From the NCBI GenBank assembly GCA_013213825.1, contig JABSQA010000024.1, positions 1 to 33,158 of the forward strand: 33,158 nt of DNA, given 5' to 3'. Position numbers and translations under genes: made by a program. The stretch's first letter is position 1; each line of letters opens with the position of its first letter. The notes under the pieces were generated by a model. It saw nothing but the letters and a program-made list of their open reading frames with translations, did not search any database and had not been told where the DNA came from. Shown one piece after another: positions 1-6,762 of the stretch. The stretch comes from Henriciella sp. Lineage in GTDB: Bacteria; Pseudomonadota; Alphaproteobacteria; Caulobacterales; Hyphomonadaceae.

Positions 1-129
1 AGGAATGATCTAATCTCCACGCGGAAACGCTGTATGATCTTGTTACGACACACTTTCCCGATCGGATTTCAAAAAAATCGATATAAGCTGCAATCAGTGA
101 TTTCTTGGCAGTAGCGCGAGGCGCAGAAA

Positions 130-145
130 CCCTTTAGTCAAAGGG
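130..145 (+). repeat. Perfect hairpin directly before the first gene
   Basis: CCCTTT and AAAGGG pair as perfect 6-bp arms around a 4-base loop (AGTC). The right arm is the only purine-rich, SD-like stretch before the ATG at 147, and it ends one base before it. In the mRNA the hairpin would therefore cover the ribosome-binding region. No T-run follows, so it does not look like a terminator. The rest of 1-146 shows no recognisable gene; one forward frame is open from the window edge to about base 110 but resembles nothing I know. Confidence 0.35.
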
Positions 146-146
146 C

Positions 147-878
147 ATGACGAAGACTGTGATTTGTATGAAATGGGGTGAGCGATATCCCGCCCATTTT
201 GCCAACAGACTGTACAATATGGTCCGACGCAATGTCACAGGTGATCTAAGGTTTGTCTGTTTCACCGATGATAAAGAAGGCTTGTTGCCGGAAGTCGAGT
301 ATCAGCCGCTTCCCCCAATTGATCTGCCAGAAAAATACCGCTGGTGGCCATGGCGTAAAATATCGCTCTGGCAAGCGGGTCTCGGCGGGCTAGAAGGCGA
401 GGTTTTGTTCCTCGATGTCGATCTCATCGTGACGGGTAATATGGATCCGTTCTGGGACTATCACCCAGGTAAAATGTGCATCGCCGAAAACTGGACCCTG
501 ATGGGCATGGGGATCGGCAATACATCCGTGTATAAATGGACGATTGGTGAGCATACTGAGATCTTCGAAAAATATATGCGTGATAATGCGCCCATCCACG
601 ATGAGTTTCGGGCCAGTCAGCAATATGTCTCGGCCATGATCCCGGATAAAATCTACTGGCCTGAGGATTGGTGTGTGAGCTTCAAACACTCATTGATGCC
701 GAAATTCCCAATGAATTGGTTCGTCACCCCGAAACTGCCAGCAGAGACCAAGATCGTCGCCTTTACCGGTCGCCCGGACCCGGACGAAGCGCGAGATGGA
801 AAATGGCGGGCGCCATGGCACAAGAAAATCTACAAGCACGTCAAGCCGACGGCTTGGATAACGGAGCATTGGCGATGA
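147..878 (+). CDS. Glycosyltransferase-like protein (GT-A / family 8-like fold)
   Basis: A 243-residue soluble protein with no signal peptide or membrane segment. The N-terminus has a beta-strand start (VICMKWG) and an alternating hydrophobic pattern. Residues 87-92 end in a hydrophobic strand followed by Asp-Val-Asp (90-92), the DxD motif that binds the metal and nucleotide-sugar phosphates in GT-A glycosyltransferases. Tryptophan-rich stretches (residues 66-69 and near the C-terminus) resemble cytoplasmic hypothetical glycosyltransferases of alphaproteobacteria. The donor and acceptor cannot be told from the sequence. The ATG sits just after a hairpin whose right arm is the only SD-like sequence. 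The stop codon overlaps the ATG of the next gene (ATGA), so the two are probably co-translated, and a radical SAM gene follows. The fold is fairly secure; the function is open. Confidence 0.72.
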   Translation: MTKTVICMKWGERYPAHFANRLYNMVRRNVTGDLRFVCFTDDKEGLLPEVEYQPLPPIDLPEKYRWWPWRKISLWQAGLGGLEGEVLFLDVDLIVTGNMDPFWDYHPGKMCIAENWTLMGMGIGNTSVYKWTIGEHTEIFEKYMRDNAPIHDEFRASQQYVSAMIPDKIYWPEDWCVSFKHSLMPKFPMNWFVTPKLPAETKIVAFTGRPDPDEARDGKWRAPWHKKIYKHVKPTAWITEHWR

Positions 879-1063
879 GTGCCGAAACGAATGCGCGGGA
901 TGCGGCGATGACTCTTTTGCGCCAATATGGCGAAGACGCCAGCGTCATCGCCACGCTGCGTGCGGCCGAAGTGGCAGCGATGGGCGATGCGGACGCATTA
1001 GCCCATTGGGACGCCGTGATCGATTTTCTCGAAACGGGGCCCGACCCCAGTCAGCTGAGCTAG
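875..1063 (+). CDS. Small conserved-looking protein, 62 residues
   Basis: A 62-residue, mostly helical, acidic protein whose ATG overlaps the stop codon of the glycosyltransferase-like gene by four bases (ATGA). GGAG lies 8 bases upstream of the ATG, a normal ribosome-binding distance. The pattern is an N-terminal helix with Leu-Arg-Gln-Tyr-Gly-Glu-Asp-Ala, then a second helix containing Met-Gly-Asp-Ala-Asp-Ala and a Trp. It resembles the small alphaproteobacterial proteins of about 60 residues usually labelled DUF6961, but I cannot confirm membership. There are no cysteines, no membrane segment and no DNA-binding motif. The coupled start suggests a role tied to the glycosyltransferase or to the radical SAM enzyme downstream. 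Function unknown. Confidence 0.65.
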   Translation: MSAETNARDAAMTLLRQYGEDASVIATLRAAEVAAMGDADALAHWDAVIDFLETGPDPSQLS

Positions 1064-1126
1064 TTGATTTTCGCTGCTAACGTCATTGTGACTTCGCTTT
1101 CTCAGAAACCCCAATAAACAGTCCGC

Positions 1127-2068
1127 ATGTCTGATACAGCCCTCGTCGAAAAATTTCAGGACCCAAAGATCACCGCCAATGGCGATGTGCGCGCGCGGGT
1201 GGCGTATAACCGCACCAAAACGCTTTGGTTTAATACTGGAACGCTGTGCAATATTGAATGCGTCAATTGCTATATCGAAAGCTCGCCGACGAATGACCGT
1301 CTGGTCTACTTAACGGTTGCAGACGTTGCGCCTTATCTCGATGAGTTGGACGCGGCCGGCGAGGCTGAAATCGAAATTGGATTCACCGGCGGCGAGCCGT
1401 TTATGGCGCCCGAGATGATCGACATATTGCGCCTTGTATTAGAGCGCGGGCACTCTGTGCTCATGCTCACCAATGCGATGCAGCCTATGATGCGGCCAAG
1501 AGTCAAAGGCGGCTTGATGGCGCTGCGCGAGACATATGGCGATCGGCTCACCATGCGTGTCAGCCTCGATCATTTCTCTCCAGAATTGCATGATAAAGAG
1601 CGCGGGGCGGGGTCCTTTGAACTCGCGATGAAAGGCCTGCGCTGGTTGTCAGAAAATGAATTCAGTCTCGCGCTCGCGGGTCGCACCATTTGGGGCGAAG
1701 AGGAAGAGATTGCGCGCAAAGGCTATGCCGCGCTGATCGCTACAGAACATCTAAAGATCGATCCCGACAACACGACGGAACTCGTCCTTTTCCCAGAGAT
1801 GCGCCCAGATGGCGACCCACCAGAAATTACCACCGCGTGTTGGGGCATTTTGGATAAGGACCCGAATGAGCTTATGTGTGCGTCACAGCGCATGGTGGTC
1901 AAACGCAAAGGCGCGAAATCGCCGACGGTCGTGGCTTGTACCTTATTGCCATATGACAAGCAGTTTGAGCTCGGTGAAACACTGCAAGAGGCCCGCAAAA
2001 GCGTGCCGCTCAATCATTCATATTGCGCAAGCTTTTGCGTGCTCGGCGGCGGCAGTTGTTCCGCCTAA
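1127..2068 (+). CDS. Radical SAM protein of unknown substrate, with extra C-terminal cysteines
   Basis: A 313-residue enzyme. Cys41, Cys45 and Cys48 form the CxxxCxxC motif that holds the radical SAM 4Fe-4S cluster. Gly88-Gly89-Glu90-Pro91 is the GGEP motif that contacts the methionine part of SAM. The C-terminal third holds further cysteines at 238, 251, 271, 300, 304 and 311. This resembles, without exactly matching, the auxiliary-cluster region of SPASM or Twitch enzymes, which modify peptides or act in cofactor and thioether chemistry. No leader-like precursor peptide is recognisable next to it; the only small neighbour is the 62-residue protein 64 bases upstream. No strong SD precedes the ATG. 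Its stop dovetails with that of the opposing DUF6285-like gene (4-base overlap). The superfamily is certain; substrate and product are not predictable. Confidence 0.85.
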   Translation: MSDTALVEKFQDPKITANGDVRARVAYNRTKTLWFNTGTLCNIECVNCYIESSPTNDRLVYLTVADVAPYLDELDAAGEAEIEIGFTGGEPFMAPEMIDILRLVLERGHSVLMLTNAMQPMMRPRVKGGLMALRETYGDRLTMRVSLDHFSPELHDKERGAGSFELAMKGLRWLSENEFSLALAGRTIWGEEEEIARKGYAALIATEHLKIDPDNTTELVLFPEMRPDGDPPEITTACWGILDKDPNELMCASQRMVVKRKGAKSPTVVACTLLPYDKQFELGETLQEARKSVPLNHSYCASFCVLGGGSCSA

Positions 2069-2439
2069 GACTTTGCTGTCTTTAATCCAGAATAGCGTGG
2101 TTGATCGATCTCGACCTGAGCTATGGTGGTGGCTTTCAAGTGAGCGAGAAGCCCTTCGGTTTCAGGGGTCATTTGGCCGGCCTGAATCTGTTCACTCAGC
2201 ATCCTATTCAATACCTCTGTCGGTGTGTCATCTGGGGTATTGAGAAGATCGAGAAGACGGGCGCGTTCGGCCGCTTCTGCGGTCGGGCGCTGTTCCAGAT
2301 CTCGCAAAACCGTCGACAAGGCATTGCTGGCCACGCGCGCATGAAAGGCCGCATGGCCGGATAAGTTTGGGCCCGCCGTCTCGTCGATAAAATTCTTCAC
2401 CGCTTGGACCAGTTCGGCGACACTTGGTTGGTCATGCAT
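2065..2439 (-). CDS. DUF6285-like protein, partner of the phosphotransferase
   Basis: A 124-residue helical protein starting Met-His-Asp-Gln-Pro-Ser. It looks like the DUF6285 family, which I know as a small domain found next to or fused behind APH-type phosphotransferases linked to acyl-CoA metabolism. The ATG at 2439 was chosen because it overlaps the end of the phosphotransferase gene by eight bases, as expected for translational coupling; an upstream extension would run deep into that gene. Several Arg/Glu-rich helices are visible (residues 45-75), with no membrane segment, cysteine motif or catalytic signature. Most likely it is a subunit or accessory factor of the phosphotransferase. 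Its biochemical role is unknown to me. The family label comes from memory and context, not from a search. Confidence 0.7.
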   Translation of the reverse strand: MHDQPSVAELVQAVKNFIDETAGPNLSGHAAFHARVASNALSTVLRDLEQRPTAEAAERARLLDLLNTPDDTPTEVLNRMLSEQIQAGQMTPETEGLLAHLKATTIAQVEIDQPRYSGLKTAKS

Positions 2440-3427
2440 GTGCGGCCTCCAATAGGTTGATAAGGTCAATTTCGGTCTCTGACACACGCCGTCCAATGGC
2501 TGCGCGCTCCACGCTGGCATCCGCGCCTGAACGGAAGGCTTCGTACATGATCATGCACATTATGCCCCATTTCAATGTGCCTAGCATTTCCCACCAATCG
2601 ACATCATTAGGTGTGATAGATAGCCGGCTTCTCTGATTGTAAACGTTCAACAAATCTTCCAGCGCGCCGAAACCGCCGACCCGGTTTTGACTTTGCCCAA
2701 AACGCCAAGAATTGACGCAGATCCAAGCAATATCCTCGCGGGGATCACCGAGATGGGCGAGTTCCCAGTCGAGAACAGCAACAAGACCCGTTTCGTCGAC
2801 CATTAAATTTCCGAGGCGAAAATCGCCATGCACGAGTACAGTATCCAACGGCGCTGGGGCATTCGCTTTCAGCCATTGCAGCGTGAGCTCGAACACCGGT
2901 CGCGGCGCATCAAACCCTCGATATATCTCCTCATATTGAGCGATTTGCGCCAGGCCATCGCTGACTTGAACCTCGGGCGGAAGGCTGTCTATCGGAATGG
3001 AGTGGATCGCAGCGAGCGCCTCTCCACATTGCGCCGACATTTGCGCGCGCGCCTTAGAATAAGCTTCATCGCGCAAGATGGGTCGGGCAATGGTTTCTCC
3101 GAGCACGCGGCTCATCAAAAACCCGTCGCCGAGACCGTCCTTTTCTTCGAGCACATGCAGCACACCTGGCACAGGGACACCGGCTCTATCTGCGGCTTGT
3201 ATAAGTTTCGCTTCCGCCGATAAACCAATCGCTGCGGAAGATCGCGCCATACTTGCGCCCCCCGGAGCACGGCGCAGAATCACCGCGTGTTCACCGCCTG
3301 AAAGGGCCCATGTTTCTTGACTGGCGCCCCCGGAAAGGCGCTTGATCGTGTTCAAAGGTTGAGACTCACCGAAAACTCTTGCGAAAAGAGTGTGCAATGC
3401 GGTTTCAAAATCAGAATTGTTTCCCAT
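2432..3427 (-). CDS. APH-family phosphotransferase (ACAD10/11-like kinase)
   Basis: A 331-residue protein of the aminoglycoside phosphotransferase/choline kinase fold. The N-lobe has Arg-Leu-Ser-Gly-Gly-Ala-Ser-Gln-Glu-Thr-Trp (30-40), a nucleotide-loop-like segment. The catalytic loop HGDFRLGN (200-207) supplies Asp202 and Asn207, and Asp220-Trp221-Glu222 is the metal-binding equivalent of the kinase DFG motif. Such proteins resemble the kinase domain of ACAD10/ACAD11, which phosphorylates 4-hydroxyacyl-CoAs, and in bacteria they are commonly paired with DUF6285 proteins, as here. I chose the ATG at 3427 because the longer open frame would extend through the upstream intergenic region into the divergent DUF502 gene with sequence unlike the family. 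A role in fatty or hydroxy acid catabolism is inferred, and antibiotic resistance is not supported. Confidence 0.85.
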   Translation of the reverse strand: MGNNSDFETALHTLFARVFGESQPLNTIKRLSGGASQETWALSGGEHAVILRRAPGGASMARSSAAIGLSAEAKLIQAADRAGVPVPGVLHVLEEKDGLGDGFLMSRVLGETIARPILRDEAYSKARAQMSAQCGEALAAIHSIPIDSLPPEVQVSDGLAQIAQYEEIYRGFDAPRPVFELTLQWLKANAPAPLDTVLVHGDFRLGNLMVDETGLVAVLDWELAHLGDPREDIAWICVNSWRFGQSQNRVGGFGALEDLLNVYNQRSRLSITPNDVDWWEMLGTLKWGIMCMIMYEAFRSGADASVERAAIGRRVSETEIDLINLLEAAHA

Positions 3428-3501
3428 CTTCGCCACAATTAACGTCAAACTAGGTATCGCCAAGCTATAACGGTGCGGCAGGCGTGGCTGAGGACCAAAA
3501 G

Positions 3502-4233
3502 ATGTCAAAGGGAAAGACCCCTGAAGAAATGATCCCAAAAATGGGCGAACCGGAACCGGTTGGGCTTTTTGCGTGGCTGCGGGGCCGTTTCTTTGCCGGT
3601 ATGGTGATCGCTGCGCCTCTGGCCGCAACCTTTTTCATTTTGCTGTTTCTGATTACGTTCAACGACAATCGCGTGAAACCGTTGCTGCCGCCCCTTTTGC
3701 AGCCAGAAACATACACAAACTATGCGATCCCTGGTTTTGGGGTGCTGGTTTTGGTCGTTGCGCTGACAGTACTCGGCGCGGTGACGGCAAACCTAGTCGG
3801 TCGCTCGCTATTGACGGCCACGGACCGGATTTTGAGTCGTATCCCGATCGTCAAAAACGTGTATGCCGCGCTGAAGCAATTGACCGAAGTGTTAGCGAAT
3901 AATCAGCAAGCGAGTTTTGATCGCTGTGTCATGGTTGAGTATCCAAAAAAGGACTCATGGTGCATCGGCTTTGTCTCATCGCACGCCAAAGGCGAAATCG
4001 GCGCCAAGCTCGGGTCGACCAAGATTGGCGTGTTTGTGCCAACAACGCCAAATCCTACATCCGGTTTCTTGATCTATGTTGAAGAAACCGAAGCGATCCC
4101 TCTGGATATGACAGTGGAAGAAGGGGCGAAAATGATCCTCACCGCCGGGTTGGTGGTGCCGGATTTTGATCCAGGGTCCGAAACGGACTCAGTCGTTGAA
4201 GCGGAGGTCGGGACTGAGAAGCTGACTAAGTAA
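3502..4233 (+). CDS. DUF502 family inner membrane protein
   Basis: A 243-residue protein with two hydrophobic membrane segments (about 31-53 and 77-99) separated by a short periplasmic-like stretch containing Pro-Leu-Leu-Pro-Pro. A soluble C-terminal domain follows, with the family-typical Arg-Ile-Pro-Ile-Val-Lys-Asn-Val-Tyr (113-121) and Phe-Val-Pro-Thr-Thr-Pro-Asn-Pro-Thr-Ser-Gly. This is the DUF502 pattern, a widespread family without a settled biochemical role. The ATG at 3502 is preferred because GAGGA lies 7 bases upstream; an in-frame GTG at 3484 would add six residues and has no clear SD. It is divergent from the phosphotransferase. Its last 15 codons overlap the 3' end of recG on the other strand. 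Confidence 0.88.
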   Translation: MSKGKTPEEMIPKMGEPEPVGLFAWLRGRFFAGMVIAAPLAATFFILLFLITFNDNRVKPLLPPLLQPETYTNYAIPGFGVLVLVVALTVLGAVTANLVGRSLLTATDRILSRIPIVKNVYAALKQLTEVLANNQQASFDRCVMVEYPKKDSWCIGFVSSHAKGEIGAKLGSTKIGVFVPTTPNPTSGFLIYVEETEAIPLDMTVEEGAKMILTAGLVVPDFDPGSETDSVVEAEVGTEKLTK

Positions 4234-6255
4234 GCCTAGCCCTTCCGCCCGCGCGGGGTCGATCTGGTCAGCTTGTTGTTCCGCCATTTCCGCGTCTTTG
4301 CGCGCAATATCAATCAGCTCGTCATGCTCCGGCAAAATGATCAGTCGATAATTGATCAATCCTGACTGTGCCTTTCCCAAAAGATCACCAGGGCCACGCA
4401 GTTTAAAATCCGCTTCGGCGATCTCGAACCCATCTTCTGTGTGGCGCAAAGTATCGAGGCGCTCTCTAGCCATTTCCGTTAGCGGCGCACGGTAGAGCAG
4501 AAGACAATAGCTTGCCGCGCTGCCTCGGCCCACGCGACCTCTCAATTGGTGGAGTTGCGCCAAGCCAAACCCTTCGGCGCGTTCTATGACCATGATCGTG
4601 GCTTCGGGGACATCTACACCGACTTCAATCACCGTCGTCGCCACGAGAATTTTCGTTTGACCGGTCCGAAACGCGTCTAAGGCCGCGTCCTTGTCTTCGC
4701 CTTTCATCCGGCCATGGACCAGGCCGACATCTGTGCGCAGAGCATCTCTCAGCATGGCAGCCCGCGCAACGGCCGAACTATCATCGTCATCCGCATCAAC
4801 GCGCGGACATACCCAAAACGCACGTTCGCCGCGGTCTAAGGCTCGGCCGATCGCCGTAATAACATCTTCTAACCGGGTGTCTTGGATGGCGCGGGTTTCA
4901 ACGGGTTGTCGGCCAGCGGGTTTCTCCTCCAAGATCGAAACATCGAGATCGCCATGCACGGTTTGTGCGAGAGTGCGCGGGATCGGTGTTGCAGACATGA
5001 CGAGCATATGCGGAGACTTGCCCTTGCTCATAAGCTTCATTCTATCGGCCACACCAAATCGGTGCTGTTCGTCAACGATAACCATAGCGAGGCGCGCGAA
5101 GCTGACGCCTTCTTGGAAGAGGGCGTGTGTTCCGGCGACGATTTGAATCGAGCCATCCGCCAGCCCCATAAGCGTGGCCTCGCGCGCTTTGCCTTTGTCA
5201 CGCCCCGTCAGCACGGCCACTGTGTAACCGAGGGGAGAAAGCAATTGATCCAAAGTGTCGAATTGCTGCCTGGCGAGTACTTCAGTTGGCGCCATAAATG
5301 CGGTTTGAAATCCACCCTCTGCTGCCTGGACGGCGGAGAATGCACCGACAAGCGTTTTACCGGCACCGACATCGCCCTGGAGCATTCGGCGCATCGGGAA
5401 GGCTTGTCCAAGATCCGCCATCACTTCTTTGGTCGCCCGGATTTGCGCTTGTGTCGGTTTGTAAGGAAGGGTTTTGACCAAACGGTTGAGCGCTTCGCTT
5501 TGTGCAGGAACGATATTCGCCTCGCTGGCACGTCTGGCTGTTCGAGCCCGCGAGAACGTAAGCTCCCGCGCAAGCGCTTCGTCATAGGCCAAGCGCATCC
5601 GGGCGCGTTCGATAGCGGTCTCATCCCAGTGTTCAGGCGCATGGACCCCACGCATCGCAGCCTTAAACCCAGGCCATCCACGCTGGGCGATGAGATTTTC
5701 ATCGATCCATTCGGGAAGGTCATCTGGAATAAGGTCTAGTGCGGCTTTGGCCGTCGCGTGGACGCGTTTATTGGTCAGCCCGGCGGTGAGGCTGTATATC
5801 GGTTCGACAGGGGGCGGGAACTCAACCTTCATCGGATCCATGACGAAATCGGGATGACTCATCTGCCGTTCGCCTTGCCAATCCGTGACTTTCCCCGAGA
5901 CAATCCGGTCTTTCCCGACTGGGAATTGGCTCTGAAGCCAGCGGCTATCGGCGCGAAAGTAAGTTAGGGTCAAGAAGCCGGATCCATCAAACAGTAAGAT
6001 CCGGGTGGGCGCGCGTTCATTGTATGGAGCTTTGACGGCATGAACCTCGCCGCGCACGGTGGCGACTTCTTCGGCGATCAATTCATCAAAATTATCACGC
6101 GGGCGCCGGTCGAGCCATCGTTCCGGCATATGTAGCAATAGATCCCAGACCGTGTCGCCGGCGACCAAACGTTCAAGCGTGGGTTTCAGCTTAGGACCAA
6201 TGCCAGGCAAAGCGTCTAAGGGCTGAAACAAAGGGAAGAGGCGTTCATCGCGCAT
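4189..6255 (-). CDS. recG: ATP-dependent DNA helicase RecG
   Basis: A 688-residue protein of normal RecG length. The N-terminal wedge/OB region (about 60-150) is followed by a superfamily 2 helicase core. Walker A is GDVGAGKT (294-301), the Walker B box is DEQH (395-398), motif III is SATPIPRT, and motif VI includes Gln-Leu-Arg-Gly-Arg-Val-Gly-Arg-Gly. The TRG-type end (GPGDLLG, then a Gln-Ser-Gly stretch) is present. RecG binds and remodels stalled forks and branched DNA, reversing forks and branch-migrating Holliday junctions. Its gene is divergent from sdhE, a common alphaproteobacterial arrangement. There is no SD before the ATG, and the best promoter places the transcription start at or next to the start codon. 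The 3' end overlaps the DUF502 gene by 45 bases. Confidence 0.97.
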   Translation of the reverse strand: MRDERLFPLFQPLDALPGIGPKLKPTLERLVAGDTVWDLLLHMPERWLDRRPRDNFDELIAEEVATVRGEVHAVKAPYNERAPTRILLFDGSGFLTLTYFRADSRWLQSQFPVGKDRIVSGKVTDWQGERQMSHPDFVMDPMKVEFPPPVEPIYSLTAGLTNKRVHATAKAALDLIPDDLPEWIDENLIAQRGWPGFKAAMRGVHAPEHWDETAIERARMRLAYDEALARELTFSRARTARRASEANIVPAQSEALNRLVKTLPYKPTQAQIRATKEVMADLGQAFPMRRMLQGDVGAGKTLVGAFSAVQAAEGGFQTAFMAPTEVLARQQFDTLDQLLSPLGYTVAVLTGRDKGKAREATLMGLADGSIQIVAGTHALFQEGVSFARLAMVIVDEQHRFGVADRMKLMSKGKSPHMLVMSATPIPRTLAQTVHGDLDVSILEEKPAGRQPVETRAIQDTRLEDVITAIGRALDRGERAFWVCPRVDADDDDSSAVARAAMLRDALRTDVGLVHGRMKGEDKDAALDAFRTGQTKILVATTVIEVGVDVPEATIMVIERAEGFGLAQLHQLRGRVGRGSAASYCLLLYRAPLTEMARERLDTLRHTEDGFEIAEADFKLRGPGDLLGKAQSGLINYRLIILPEHDELIDIARKDAEMAEQQADQIDPARAEGLGLLSQLLSPDLRFND

Positions 6256-6261
6256 GTCTAT

Positions 6262-6290
6262 TTATGCGCGCAAGTTCGTCTCGCTTTCAA
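6262..6290 (-). promoter_or_regulatory. Candidate recG promoter, possibly giving a leaderless mRNA
   Basis: Read on the minus strand: TTGAAA, a 17-base spacer, then GCATAA, close to the alphaproteobacterial housekeeping pattern. The -10 box ends 6 bases before the recG ATG (6255-6253), so transcription would begin at about the first base of the start codon. That matches the lack of a Shine-Dalgarno sequence. Seen by eye only. Confidence 0.45.
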
Positions 6291-6372
6291 GCTATGAAGC
6301 CGCCCCGCGGCACCACGTCTCTGTGCAATTCTTCTTCGCCGAACTAGATAAACGGCATCAGGAGTAGGTGTC

Positions 6373-6648
6373 ATGAGCGAATATGTTTTGGATGAACGTC
6401 GACGGAAGCTGAAATTTCGCGCCTGGAGACGAGGATTTCGTGAGATGGACCTGTTGATGGGGTCATTCGCAGACGCACATATCGCGCAGATGGATGATGC
6501 TGAACTTTCGGAATTTGAGCGCCTTTTGTCGACGCCAGACTGGGAAGTATATGCGTGGTTGATCGGGCAAAAAACTGTGCCTGGAAATTATGAGAGTGAG
6601 CTCTTAACGCGGATGATGACATATCGCTACGAAGCGCATTCAGGTTGA
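6373..6648 (+). CDS. sdhE: FAD assembly factor SdhE (succinate dehydrogenase assembly factor 2)
   Basis: A 91-residue protein of the SdhE/SDHAF2 family (formerly DUF339). It promotes covalent attachment of FAD to the succinate dehydrogenase flavoprotein subunit in the cytoplasm. The key region is Arg-Arg-Gly-Phe-Arg-Glu-Met-Asp (19-26), which carries the RGxxE surface motif needed for flavinylation. It is followed by Leu-Leu-Met-Gly-Ser-Phe and the conserved Asp-Trp-Glu-Val-Tyr-Ala-Trp-Leu stretch (56-63). The length is typical. AGGAG lies 8 bases before the ATG. It is divergent from recG with about 117 bases between the start codons, and is followed by a gap of 114 bases before the TadG-like gene, so it is likely monocistronic. 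Confidence 0.95.
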   Translation: MSEYVLDERRRKLKFRAWRRGFREMDLLMGSFADAHIAQMDDAELSEFERLLSTPDWEVYAWLIGQKTVPGNYESELLTRMMTYRYEAHSG

Positions 6649-6762
6649 GAACATAAGTCGACAATGGAGTCTCGCCGGTTAACTGGAAGAGACGTCAGCA
6701 TACTGTCGAATTCGAAATCAATCTAAAGTAAAAATTAGGGTTTCTTCAGTAAAGCGGTTTGC

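Noticed and set aside
2432-3427. Phosphotransferase as an antibiotic resistance gene
   Set aside because: It shares the APH fold, but the DUF6285-like partner and overall sequence fit the ACAD10/11-like metabolic kinases.
4882-5739. Long open frame (285 codons, plus strand) inside recG
   Set aside because: Entirely antisense to a canonical recG helicase core; the product has no motif, and its codon pattern is the mirror of the real gene.
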